Source: Chloroflexota bacterium
GTDB lineage: Bacteria > Chloroflexota > UBA11872
Length of the DNA: 64,000 bases
Direction: 5' to 3'
Assembly: GCA_026708035.1 (NCBI GenBank)
Contig: JAPOVQ010000030.1
Coordinates: 62,001 to 126,000, forward strand
The notes under the pieces were generated by a model. It was not told where the DNA came from, made no database searches, and worked only from the letters and a program-made list of their open reading frames with translations. The position numbers were made by a program, and so were the translations under genes. This document shows positions 26,092-34,448 of this stretch, piece by piece (positions within the stretch are counted from its first letter, which is position 1; every line of letters starts with the position of its first letter).

Positions 26092-27927
26092 CTATCCCGG
26101 GGTCACGTACGAAAGATCCCATCCGGCCCATTCACGCAGCGGCATTGACGAACGCGGCAAGTCGGGCTCGCCGGCTTCGATCCACGCCTGGATTTCATCC
26201 TGGTGGCCCAACCGGCGCAGCGCGTTCCATTCATGCCCGAAGTTCGCGCGGCACCCGCCGCCCGCCGAATCCCAGAAGAACAAATGCTCGGCGCCCGCCG
26301 CATAGATGGCGGCGGCCTGCCGCCGATAGTCCTCCGGCGGCATCGACCGCGGCATCACGTTTGGCGCGACCACGCACGGCGAGCCCGCCACCGTATCCAC
26401 CAGGAATCCGAGCTGCTTGGAATCGGTCCACACCATGCCGCCGGGTTCATTGAAGAACGGGCGGAAGTTGGTGCGGGCGCTGTAGGGAATCAGCGTATCC
26501 ACGAGACCCTCGCGCACCCATGTCGCCAGGTCGAGGCCCTGCATCAGGTTCTCGGCCTCGGACGCGGCGACGATGGCCGAAACCGCAATCCGCCGCGGAC
26601 GATCCCGCGACGCCTCGTCCATCGCCGCGCGCACGTCGCGCATGAATTGCGTGAGCGTGCCCGCGCGAAAGGCCAGCCAGTCCGGGTCGTCCTCGGGCAG
26701 CGTCCGGGGATCGCACCCGAACTCGCGCGTGAAGCCCTCTACCAACGGCGGTTCGTATTCGACCACCGGCGGGCGGCGGTTGTAGAGCAGGCACACTCCG
26801 TCGATGGGCCGCTCCGCCATTTCGCGCAGCAACGACAGCACGAACTCGCGGACTTCCGGATAGCTGTACGAGATGCGCGGCGTCTGGTTGCCTGCCCGGT
26901 CTTCGCCGTAGAACTCGGGATGCCGTTTGAAATACGTGTCGCCGTGGTTGTGATGGTCCAACGGCGGCGGATATTGGAATCCGGCCACCCGATAGCCGGC
27001 GTGAAACTCCAGCCCGACGGCGTGCGTCTGCTCCAGCGCCACGTCGAACGGATCGACGCCCTCGTCGCGGAACACCCGCCAACTCTCGGCGTGCAGGCGA
27101 TCGCCGCGGCGGCCGTAGTCCTCCAGGCCGTCCAGCGTGTGCCGCCGCCCAATTGAACTGAAGTAAGACATGAGGTCGCCGCCGCCGGCTTCCCAATACA
27201 TGCGCGAGAAGTCGCTCTCGTGGTACTGCTCGATCTCGCGCCGCACGTCGGCCGCCGACGTGAGCCGGAAGAGGTAGTGCGCGAAATGGGCGTCGTTGTG
27301 CGCGAACAGGCGACGCGTATCGGCGCGGGCCTGATCGGCGCTCCAGTCCGCGATTTCGGCGTCAGTGAGTGGCACGAGTTTTATGTAAACCACCCGCGCC
27401 GCCGCGCAGGCGAACGCCCCGGCTCCGTCGCCCTCGCCGACCCGCGCGCTCGCCTGTCCGATGTCCAATGCTTGGCCGGTGAGGTTCGCGATTTTCCAAT
27501 ACATCTCCACGACGTCCACGCCGTGATCCGGCCGCCGGTAGGGCTCCATCGTCAGAAATGAGAACGCGTCGTCGCCGCTTAGCTTCAGCGGCATACCTAG
27601 TGTCAGTCCCTCGGCGGGCGTCCGGATCGGCACGGTGCCGATCGAGATGGCGTGCAGGCCGCGCGCGTCGAGCGGATAGCGCACCGTGGGCGCCGCCGTC
27701 TCCAGTCCGGCGGCCAGCATCGTGCCGCTCAGCGAGTCCGTGCGATAGGACATCGCCCGCCAGTGCCGCGGTTCGGGAGTGGAGCGGATCGCGGACGCCG
27801 GCTCGGCGCGGTCCAGGTCGGTCAGATACCGCGGCGTGCCGCTGAGCCAGGCGTCGCCGATGCGGTCGGTCACGCCAGGCGCCATCGGCTTGGCGCGGGA
27901 TTGGGAATGCTCATCGGCGTCGGCCAC
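26092..27927 (-). CDS. Putative TIM-barrel glycosidase-like protein, tandem paralogue 2
   Basis: This 611-residue paralogue of the downstream gene has matching blocks in the same order: LSGTMLAAGLETAAPTVRYPL, FSRMYWEAGGGDLMSYFSSIG, VGLEFHAGYRVAGFQYPPPL, PIDGVCLLYNRRPPVVEYEPPL, NVMPRSMPPEDYR and GAEHLFFWDSAGGGCRANFG. It starts with GTG 27927, 9 nt after AGGAGG; an ATG 4 nt upstream is out of frame and gives a seven-codon peptide only. The 13-bp spacing implies cotranscription. Conserved Glu/Asp in the 'Y(E)EP.L' and 'FFWD' strands are candidate catalytic residues. Confidence 0.6.
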   Translation of the reverse strand: MADADEHSQSRAKPMAPGVTDRIGDAWLSGTPRYLTDLDRAEPASAIRSTPEPRHWRAMSYRTDSLSGTMLAAGLETAAPTVRYPLDARGLHAISIGTVPIRTPAEGLTLGMPLKLSGDDAFSFLTMEPYRRPDHGVDVVEMYWKIANLTGQALDIGQASARVGEGDGAGAFACAAARVVYIKLVPLTDAEIADWSADQARADTRRLFAHNDAHFAHYLFRLTSAADVRREIEQYHESDFSRMYWEAGGGDLMSYFSSIGRRHTLDGLEDYGRRGDRLHAESWRVFRDEGVDPFDVALEQTHAVGLEFHAGYRVAGFQYPPPLDHHNHGDTYFKRHPEFYGEDRAGNQTPRISYSYPEVREFVLSLLREMAERPIDGVCLLYNRRPPVVEYEPPLVEGFTREFGCDPRTLPEDDPDWLAFRAGTLTQFMRDVRAAMDEASRDRPRRIAVSAIVAASEAENLMQGLDLATWVREGLVDTLIPYSARTNFRPFFNEPGGMVWTDSKQLGFLVDTVAGSPCVVAPNVMPRSMPPEDYRRQAAAIYAAGAEHLFFWDSAGGGCRANFGHEWNALRRLGHQDEIQAWIEAGEPDLPRSSMPLREWAGWDLSYVTPG

Positions 27928-28012
27928 CCATCCGCGCCTCCTGAACGGTGAACGTTGGTGTACCTTACGCCGCGCCCCATCGCACCATCAATCGCCTGGC
28001 GCGTCGAGACTA

Positions 28013-28037
28013 GTAGGGGCGGGTCTTTGACTCGCCC
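28013..28037. repeat. Palindromic repeat, family D
   Basis: GTAGGGGCGGGTC, then a short loop and GACTCGCCC. It is related to copies at 34323-34352 and 53148-53176, in which GGGCGGG and CCCGCCC arms flank a TTTGAAA-type centre. It lies in the divergent gap between the glycosidase-like operon and the MFS gene. Confidence 0.5.
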
Positions 28038-28104
28038 GGCTAGTGTTGCGCGAAGGTCTCCGGTCGCGCGATCCGGCCCCCTCTTTTTCGTCGGCAGGAC
28101 CGGT

Positions 28105-28141
28105 CCCCTCTCCCTTGACGGGAGAGGGTTAGGGTGAGGGT
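28105..28141. repeat. Palindromic repeat, family A
   Basis: CCCTCTCCC (28106-28114) and GGGAGAGGG (28120-28128) are followed by TTAGGGTGAGGGT. This is a near-identical copy of 485-520. Together with the family D element it occupies much of the 279-bp gap 28 kb into the window. Confidence 0.75.
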
Positions 28142-28206
28142 GAATCCGAGCCACGCTTCCACCGGATATATGCCCCGAATGCGAGCCGCCTCTGCCAGCG
28201 TCGTCC

Positions 28207-29712
28207 ATGCCTGAACCTTCACCGTCGATGAACGACGCGGCGGCATCCGAGGGCGACCCCGGCGGCTGGCTGCGGCTCGTGCGCGATCCCAAATGGCGCG
28301 GCCTGAGCGTCATCCTCATCGGCACCTTCCTCAGCGTGATCGTGCACAACATCGCCACGGTCACGCTGCCCAGCATCGCGGCGGACTTCGGCGCCACCCT
28401 GGCCGAGGTGCAATGGGTCGCCATCGCCGTGTCGCTCACGACCGCCGCCGTGGTCATGCCCGCGGGTTACTTGGCCGACCGGTTGGGCCGCCGCGCGTTC
28501 TTCATCGGCGGCATGGCGCTGTTCGCGGGCGCCTCGCTCATGGCCGGCTGGGCGCCGTCGCTCGAATCCCTGGTCGCGGCACGGCTGCTGCAAGGCGCGG
28601 CGACGGCCATCGTGGGCGCCAACGGCATCGCCATCGCCGTCACCCTCTTCCCGGAGGAAGAGCGCGGCAAGGTGCTCGGGCTCTCCTCCGCCACGGTTGG
28701 ATTCAGCGCCCTGGTGGCGCCGGCGGTCGGCGGCATCGTCGTCGAGGCGGGCGGCTGGCGCTGGGCCTATCACGCCTTGGCGCTGCCCGCGGTCGTCGGG
28801 GCGGTCGGCGCCTGGCTGGTGTTGGAAGCCGGTCGGTCGCCCGAATCCACCAACGGGCCGGGCCGGTTCGATTGGTTCGGCTCGAGCGCCATCGCGGGAA
28901 TCGCCGTCACGCTGGTGCTGGGCCTCACCATGGGTCCGGTAGTCGGTTGGACCGAGCCGCTGGTCTGGAGCTCTATCGCAGCCGCCGCGGTCTTGGGCGG
29001 CGCCTACGTGTGGTGGGAGCTGCGCACGCCCAATCCCCTGTTCGATCTGCGCCTGCTGCGCCGACGCGCTGTCGTCACACCGCTGGGCGCCCGGATCGTG
29101 CTGCTGATGGGCCTGTCGGGCGGCGGGTTCCTGGTGCCGTTCTACATCCAGGGCGTGCTGGGCTTCAGCGCGCGCGACTTGGGGTTCATCCTCGTGCCGG
29201 GATTCGCCGTCTACACGCTGGTCGCCACGCTCGCCGGACGGTTCTCGGATCGCTGGACGCCGCGTCCGTTTCTGATTGCCGGGCCGCTGGTGGGTCTGAT
29301 CAGCGTCCTCGCGCTGGCAAGCTTCGGTTCGGACACGCCGCTGGCCGTGGTCGTGCTGGTGCTGGTCGTCAACAGCGCCAGTCTCTCGCTGGTGACGTCG
29401 CCCAGCACCAACGCCATGCTCGGCGCCGTGCCGGAGAGGGTCTACACCGTCGCCGTGGCGTTCATGAATCTCGCCGGCACCATCGCCGGCATCGTGGCTC
29501 TCGCCCTGATCACCGCCATCGTCACGGCCGTCATGGCCGCCGCCGGAGCCGAGGCCAGCGTCAACGCCGTTGCCTCGGATCCCGCCACTACCGGCGCCTT
29601 CCTCGACGGCTGGCGCGTCGCCTTCCTCGTCCAAGCGGCCTTCATGCTCACCGCCGCCGTGATCGGGCTGATGTATCGCCCGCCGGTCCCCAAGGGAATT
29701 CGACGATCCTGA
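28207..29712 (+). CDS. MFS transporter, DHA2 (14-TM, EmrB/QacA-like)
   Basis: This 501-residue proton-driven exporter-type membrane protein is of a length and segment count typical of the 14-helix DHA2 family. Seen: VTLPSIAADFGATLAEVQWV in helix 1/loop, motif A GYLADRLGRRAFF between helices 2 and 3, RLLQGAATAIVGANGIAI in helix 4 (motif B), and GFSALVAPAVGGIVVE in helix 5 (motif C of antiporters), which indicates export rather than uptake. A hydrophilic N-terminal tail of about 33 residues precedes helix 1. Substrates are usually drugs or toxic metabolites; none can be assigned. Confidence 0.92.
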   Translation: MPEPSPSMNDAAASEGDPGGWLRLVRDPKWRGLSVILIGTFLSVIVHNIATVTLPSIAADFGATLAEVQWVAIAVSLTTAAVVMPAGYLADRLGRRAFFIGGMALFAGASLMAGWAPSLESLVAARLLQGAATAIVGANGIAIAVTLFPEEERGKVLGLSSATVGFSALVAPAVGGIVVEAGGWRWAYHALALPAVVGAVGAWLVLEAGRSPESTNGPGRFDWFGSSAIAGIAVTLVLGLTMGPVVGWTEPLVWSSIAAAAVLGGAYVWWELRTPNPLFDLRLLRRRAVVTPLGARIVLLMGLSGGGFLVPFYIQGVLGFSARDLGFILVPGFAVYTLVATLAGRFSDRWTPRPFLIAGPLVGLISVLALASFGSDTPLAVVVLVLVVNSASLSLVTSPSTNAMLGAVPERVYTVAVAFMNLAGTIAGIVALALITAIVTAVMAAAGAEASVNAVASDPATTGAFLDGWRVAFLVQAAFMLTAAVIGLMYRPPVPKGIRRS

Positions 29713-30238
29713 GCAGCAATTGCGCCCCTGCAGCCTGGGCCGCTTGTCATCGGCGCTGTCAACCATGCTGACCAGGTGTTGCCGCTGACGAACACCGCTG
29801 GCACCATTGGCCCAGATGGCTCCAAGCTCAGGCTTGGACTTCGAATTGCAGGGAGTCGCAACGACATGGCATCCCTCGTGAGCAGTTTCCAATTGTTGGC
29901 GAGCCTTGCGACGCGAAAGGTCGCCCGCTAGCAACCGTCCTTACCGCAGCGCAATGCGCAGGCGGTGAGCAGACCGTCGGTTCACCGGTCCTCGATCGCG
30001 ACCATTGGTCGAGGCGCCAGAAACTAACGCACGCGGCCGCACTGCGCCCCGGGCTCCTGTCCAACACCTCATGAATCAGGGATTGGAGTCCATCCGTGTC
30101 CATGCTTTCCGACCTGTCGCGGCATTCACGCAGCGGCGACCGTGACCTGCCGCACACATTGTCAAGCCAGCGTCGTCTACCGAGCGTCTTTCATCTGCGC
30201 ATGCCCAAGCTCTCGGTCGCAACGACGGGTGGCATTCA
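29713..30238. other. 526-bp gene-free region
   Basis: No open frame here has family similarity or a good ribosome-binding site, and base composition is less GC-rich than the flanks. It lies between two codirectional MFS genes and presumably carries the leader of the second. No repeat or RNA gene was recognised. Confidence 0.5.
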
Positions 30239-31471
30239 ATGAAGCGTCTGCCTGCCTATCCACTCTCCATTGCGATGGCCGGTGTCCAGGGTCTGGCGTT
30301 CACCACCGTAGTGACCACCAACCTCGTATATCAGGTCGAATCCGTCGGCCTGAATGCCCTGCAGCTCGTGTTAGTCGGCACCCTGCTCGAAGCGACAACG
30401 TTGGCGTTCGAGGTGCCGACCGGCGTCGTTGCCGATGTCTACAGCCGGCGCTTGTCGATCTTGATCGGATTCGTCCTCATGGGCGCCGGCTTCATGGTGG
30501 AAGGGTCCATCCCGCTGTTCGCGGGCGTCCTCGCCGCCCAAGTGGTATGGGGGCTCGGATTTACCTTCATCAGCGGCGCAACCACGGCCTGGATCGCCGA
30601 CGAGGTCGGGCAGGAGCGACTCAGCGCAGCGCTTCTGCGCGGTACGCAGGCGTATCTGATTGGTGGCCTCGTGGGTATTTCGCTGGCTGTTGCGCTCTCA
30701 AGCGTGTCGCGGGCCCTGCCGGTTGTCGTGGGTGGCGCAATGTTTGTGGGCCTTGCGGCATTCCTCGCGTTCACGATGCCGGAACGGGGGTTCACGCGAG
30801 TGCCGGCGCACCGGCGCCAGACGTTCAAGACGATGGGCGCGACGCTGCGGACAGCGTTACGTCTCGTTCGAGGCCAGCGCACGTTGCTCCTTATCGTGGC
30901 CGTGCCGTTCTTGTTTGGTGCGTCCAGCGAAATCCCCGACCGCTTGGTCACACCGTTCTTGCTCGAAACCATCACGCTGCCGCCGCTGGGCCCGCTGGAC
31001 CCCGTAGCCTGGTTTGGCCTCAGCGGCTATGTGGGGCGGGGGCTCTCGCTCGCGGCCACCGAAGTCGCGCGCCGCAAGTTCGATACGTCAAACGACCGCG
31101 TGACAGGCACCGTGCTGGTGACCGCGCAGGCGATCTACATCGGCAGCCTGGTCGGGTTCGCGCTCGCCACGAATCTTGGGCTCGCCCTGGCGATGCTGTG
31201 GCTGCGCGGGCCGCTGTTCGCTGTCAGCGGCCCATTGCTCAGCGTGCTACAGAATCGAATGATTCCGTCGCGGGTTCGAGCCACGATGCTATCGGTGGGC
31301 GCGCAGGCCAATGCGGCTGGCCAGCTCATTGCCGGTCCGGCGCTCGGCGCCGTCGCTCTTGGGATCTCGCTTCGCGCGGGATTCTTAGGCTCGGCCCTGG
31401 TGCTTGCCCCGGTTGTCGTGATTCTGCTGATCCTCAGTCGGCGGCGCACCGCGGCGCCTGACGTTGGCTGA
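30239..31471 (+). CDS. MFS transporter, 12-TM
   Basis: This 410-residue major facilitator has about 12 membrane segments. Seen: FEVPTGVVADVYSRRLSILIG, a good motif A at helices 2-3; GLGFTFISGATTAWIADEVG in helix 4; and RMIPSRVRATMLSVGAQANAAGQL in the second half, which resembles the DHA1-type or tetracycline-efflux-like group with an intracellular loop around residues 185-210. The start follows no strong Shine-Dalgarno sequence. Codon use is a little less GC-biased than neighbours, which may indicate recent acquisition. The substrate is unknown. Confidence 0.88.
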   Translation: MKRLPAYPLSIAMAGVQGLAFTTVVTTNLVYQVESVGLNALQLVLVGTLLEATTLAFEVPTGVVADVYSRRLSILIGFVLMGAGFMVEGSIPLFAGVLAAQVVWGLGFTFISGATTAWIADEVGQERLSAALLRGTQAYLIGGLVGISLAVALSSVSRALPVVVGGAMFVGLAAFLAFTMPERGFTRVPAHRRQTFKTMGATLRTALRLVRGQRTLLLIVAVPFLFGASSEIPDRLVTPFLLETITLPPLGPLDPVAWFGLSGYVGRGLSLAATEVARRKFDTSNDRVTGTVLVTAQAIYIGSLVGFALATNLGLALAMLWLRGPLFAVSGPLLSVLQNRMIPSRVRATMLSVGAQANAAGQLIAGPALGAVALGISLRAGFLGSALVLAPVVVILLILSRRRTAAPDVG

Positions 31472-31506
31472 TGGGCCTCACCCGATGGCACGGCTCTCGC
31501 TGCCCC

Positions 31507-32394
31507 CTACAGCAGCTCCAACCCCCGCAGCATGTCCCGCACCTGCTCCATCTCTTCCTCGGTCGCGTTCGGGGCGGGTGAGCGGCGCCAGCGGGGGGCC
31601 ACGCCGCAGACCTCGATCATGGTGTGCACCAGGCCGTCGCCGCCGGCGGGGAACACCGGCCACAGGTCCCAGATCGGCTGCTCGTAGTGCCGCGCCAGTC
31701 GCCAGGCTTCGGGCAGGTCGTCGCGCTTGATGGCGTCCCAATAGAGTTTCTGGGGCAGCAGATTGCAGTAGATGAACACGTCCAGCCAGGAGTTGCAGTT
31801 GCCGTGGGGCCACAGCACGTAGTGGCGCTTGATGCCGCCGCCGCCGGCCATCGGCCAGCGGTCGCCCCAGCGCATCAGCACTTCGTGGGCGTAGTCCAGG
31901 CCCAGGTCTTCTTTGAAGGCCCACATGTTCGGGTCGTCGGCGACGAGCTCCAGCGTGCGGATCGGTACGTCGCCCACGAACATCACCGGGGCGACTTGGC
32001 CGCAAGCCTTGTAGTAGTCCGCCAGGGATTCCGGCGTGCCCTTGGCCCAGTCGGCCGGGCGCACCATGTAGAGGTCATATCCCAACTCGCGCACGAAGCG
32101 CCCAAACTCGATCGCCTTGTTGAGGCCCCACTGGTTGTCGCAGGCGATGGTGAGCGCGCGGCCGTCCACGTGGTCGATCACCACGCGGTGCAGCTCGGCC
32201 ACCTCGTCGTCCGTCAGCAGCGAGATGAGGCTGTCGCCCCAGGTGAGCATGATGACGTTGCAGTTGCCTTCCAGCGACTTGTCGATCACCGCCCGCGTGC
32301 CGTCCCAGTCGATCTCACCGGACTCGGTGAAGATCGTGGGCAGCGAGTTAATCGGGCCGTCGAGCAGGGCGCGGACTTCGTCGTGGTCACGCAT
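31507..32394 (-). CDS. DapA/NanA-superfamily lyase, tandem paralogue 3 (promoter-distal)
   Basis: This 295-residue TIM-barrel protein is of the DHDPS/N-acetylneuraminate lyase superfamily. Seen: LPTIFTESGEIDWDG (family 'tP...dg.iD'), VIMLTWGDSLISLL in place of the 'G.tGE...Ls' loop, and AFKEDLG with the predicted Schiff-base Lys at residue 161. The catalytic Tyr strand reads VMFVGDVP, without Tyr. The paralogue-specific block YDLYMVRPADWAKGTPE is shared almost unchanged with the next two genes. It is last in a three-gene unit, 17 bp after its neighbour. A lyase or dehydratase of sugar acids is likely; the exact reaction is unknown. Confidence 0.82.
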   Translation of the reverse strand: MRDHDEVRALLDGPINSLPTIFTESGEIDWDGTRAVIDKSLEGNCNVIMLTWGDSLISLLTDDEVAELHRVVIDHVDGRALTIACDNQWGLNKAIEFGRFVRELGYDLYMVRPADWAKGTPESLADYYKACGQVAPVMFVGDVPIRTLELVADDPNMWAFKEDLGLDYAHEVLMRWGDRWPMAGGGGIKRHYVLWPHGNCNSWLDVFIYCNLLPQKLYWDAIKRDDLPEAWRLARHYEQPIWDLWPVFPAGGDGLVHTMIEVCGVAPRWRRSPAPNATEEEMEQVRDMLRGLELL

Positions 32395-32411
32395 CGGGAA
32401 CCTCCGGGCGG

Positions 32412-33299
32412 CTACATCAGGCCAATGCCGCGCAGCCAGTCGCGCAGCTCGTCGAGTTCTTCATCGGTCGGATCGGGTGCGGGTGATCGGCGCCAGCGCG
32501 GCGCGACATCGTAGACCTCCAGCAGCGCGTGGGCGAACAGCCCGTCCTTTTCGTAGCGGACCTGCGCGGCGAGGTCCCAGAGCTTCTGCTCGTAGCGCAT
32601 GGCGATTTCCCAGGCCGTGCGGGTGTCGTCGCGCTTGAGCGCGTTCCAGTAGTCGACCGTCGGCTGCGGGTGAAAGCGGATGAAGATGTCCAGCCACGCG
32701 CGCGGGCCGTGGGGATGGAACAGCACATGCCGCTTGTGCGCGCCGCCGGTGACCATGGCCCAGCGGTCGCCCCAGCGCATCTGCACCTCGTGCGCGTAGT
32801 CGATGGCCAGGTCTTCCTTGAACGCCAGCACGTTGGGCACGTTTTCGATCAGCTCGCAGGTGCGCAGCGGCACCATGCCCACCAGCATCACCCGGGTCAC
32901 CTGGGCGATGGCCCGAAAGTGCTCGGCCAGGGTCTCCGGCGTGCCCTTGGCCCAGTCTGCCGGGCGAACCATGTAGAGGTCGTACCCGAGCGCGTCGACG
33001 TAGCGACCGAACTCGATGGCCTTGGGCAGCGCCCACTGATTGTCGCAGCCGATGGTGACGGCTCGGTTGCCGACGTGCTCGATCACGTTGCGATGCACCT
33101 GGGCCAGCTCGGTGTCGGTGAGCAGCGAAACCAGACTGTCGCCCCAGGTCAGCATCACGATCTGGCAACCGGCGTCCAGCGCCACGTCGATGACGTTGCG
33201 CATGCCCTCATGATCGACATCGCCGTCGCGTTTGAACACCGTTGGTAGCGAGAGGCACGGTCCTTCCATGAGGCCGCGGATCTCGTCGGGCGACTTCAT
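32412..33299 (-). CDS. DapA/NanA-superfamily lyase, tandem paralogue 2
   Basis: This 295-residue paralogue starts MKSPDEIRGLMEGPC. Seen: the candidate Schiff-base Lys in AFKEDLA, the LTWGDSLVSLL loop and the YDLYMVRPADWAKGTPE block. The Tyr strand is VMLVGMVP. The ATG overlaps the TGA of the preceding gene by 4 bp (ATGA), which points to translational coupling. A long in-frame extension upstream is only the shadow of the neighbouring gene. The C-terminus VAPRWRRSPAPDPTDEELDELR is common to all three copies, with the acidic tail kept. Confidence 0.83.
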   Translation of the reverse strand: MKSPDEIRGLMEGPCLSLPTVFKRDGDVDHEGMRNVIDVALDAGCQIVMLTWGDSLVSLLTDTELAQVHRNVIEHVGNRAVTIGCDNQWALPKAIEFGRYVDALGYDLYMVRPADWAKGTPETLAEHFRAIAQVTRVMLVGMVPLRTCELIENVPNVLAFKEDLAIDYAHEVQMRWGDRWAMVTGGAHKRHVLFHPHGPRAWLDIFIRFHPQPTVDYWNALKRDDTRTAWEIAMRYEQKLWDLAAQVRYEKDGLFAHALLEVYDVAPRWRRSPAPDPTDEELDELRDWLRGIGLM

Positions 33300-34204
33300 G
33301 CCGGCACCGGCTGTGTCTGCGGACCGAGCCCGGCCAGGAACTCTCGCAACTCGTCCATCTCTTCCTCCGTCGGGTTGACCGCCGGCGACCGCCGCCAGCG
33401 GGGAGCCACGCCCGCAGCCTCCACCATCGCATGCTTGACGAAGCCGTCGGGTCCATAGCGCACGCGCTGCGCCATGGCGCGCAGCGGCACTTCGTATTGC
33501 ATCGCTTGCGCCCAGGCCGCCGCGATGTCGCCGCGTTGTAGCGCGCGCCAATAGTCCTGGGAGACGGCCGGGAAGGTACGGCAGAAGCCGTCGAGCCACG
33601 TGTCGCAGTGGCCGTGCGCCCACAGCAGGTGGTGTCGCTTCATCCCGCCGCCGCCGACCATCGGCCAGCGGTCGCCCCAGCGCATGATGATTTCGTGGGC
33701 GTAGTCCAGGCCTAGGTCTTCCTTGAAGGCCCACATGTTCGGATCGTCGGCGAGCAGCTCGAGCGTGCGCAGCGGCACGTCGCCCACGAACATCACCGGC
33801 GACTCGCGCCCGCAGGCGGTATAAAACTCCGCCAGCGACTCCGCCGTGCCCTTGGCCCACTCCGCGGGGCGCACCATGTAGACGTCGAAGCCCAGCTCGC
33901 GCACGTAGCGCCCAAACTCGACCGCCTTGTTGCGGCCCCAAATATTGTCGCAGGCGATGGTGACCGCGCGCTCGCCGACCTGATCGATGACGACCCGGTG
34001 CAGCTCGGCCACCTCATCGTCGGTGAGCAGCGAGATCAGGCTGTCGCCCCAAGTGAGCATGATGACGTCGCAGCCGCCGTCGATGCTGAAGTCGATCAAG
34101 TTGCGGATGGACGGGTAGTCGACGGTGCCGTCCTCGTGAAAGATCGTCGGCACGGAGTTGCACGGCCCGACCAGCCGCGCGTCGAACTCATCCTTCGACT
34201 TGAT
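33296..34204 (-). CDS. DapA/NanA-superfamily lyase, tandem paralogue 1, apparent AUC start
   Basis: This protein of about 302 residues, first of the tandem set, has the Lys in AFKEDLG and the LTWGDSLISLL loop. The first ATG/GTG/TTG in frame is GTG 34153, which would remove the conserved N-terminus. Reading upstream gives IKSKDEFDARLVGPCNS, matching MKSPDEIRGLMEGPC of the next gene, so the real start should be at 34204-34202, where the codon is ATC. GGAG lies 8 nt before that ATC and an in-frame TGA lies two codons upstream, leaving no other start. Either AUC initiates or the start codon has mutated. The gene overlaps its successor by 4 bp. Confidence 0.78.
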   Translation of the reverse strand: MKSKDEFDARLVGPCNSVPTIFHEDGTVDYPSIRNLIDFSIDGGCDVIMLTWGDSLISLLTDDEVAELHRVVIDQVGERAVTIACDNIWGRNKAVEFGRYVRELGFDVYMVRPAEWAKGTAESLAEFYTACGRESPVMFVGDVPLRTLELLADDPNMWAFKEDLGLDYAHEIIMRWGDRWPMVGGGGMKRHHLLWAHGHCDTWLDGFCRTFPAVSQDYWRALQRGDIAAAWAQAMQYEVPLRAMAQRVRYGPDGFVKHAMVEAAGVAPRWRRSPAVNPTEEEMDELREFLAGLGPQTQPVPA

Positions 34205-34322
34205 GGCTCAAGCTCCGTGGCGGGCTGTCCTGAGCGCCACGATATCCGAATGGGTGATTCAGCGCCGGTCTGGACGGTCCCCCCGACGAAGTCCATCCGG
34301 CACTTCCCCATTTCGAAACGCC

Positions 34323-34352
34323 GTACGGGCAGGTTTCAAACCTGCCCGCACG
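34323..34352. repeat. Palindromic repeat, family D
   Basis: Arms GGGCAGGTTT and AAACCTGCCC around a short centre. Related to 28013-28037 and 53148-53176. Confidence 0.55.
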
Positions 34353-34387
34353 CCCAGCGTCCGGCGTGCCTGGAGATTCGACCGGAC

Positions 34388-34416
34388 TGGATTCCGGCTT
34401 CCGCCGGAATGACGGA
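34388..34416. repeat. Palindromic repeat, family C
   Basis: ATTCCGGC and GCCGGAAT arms (34391-34398, 34403-34410) flanked by CTGG and GACGGA. Further copies are at 53074-53100 (inverted) and 63718-63748. Together with the family D repeat it fills the 244-bp gap between divergently oriented functional units. Confidence 0.7.
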
Positions 34417-34448
34417 CGGGCTACGCAAGGTTCTTCGAAGGCGGGAAT

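Noticed and set aside
28219-29934. 571-codon open frame on the minus strand
   Set aside because: Antisense to the DHA2 transporter; the translation is a repetitive mix of Gly, Arg, Asp and His typical of shadows.
29828-30157. 109-codon minus-strand frame in the 526-bp gap
   Set aside because: No ribosome-binding site, no recognisable motif, and an Arg/Ser/Cys-rich composition unlike real genes here.
32412-33941. 509-codon fused lyase frame
   Set aside because: The first ~200 codons are an out-of-frame shadow of the neighbouring paralogue; the true start is ATG 33299, overlapping the preceding stop.
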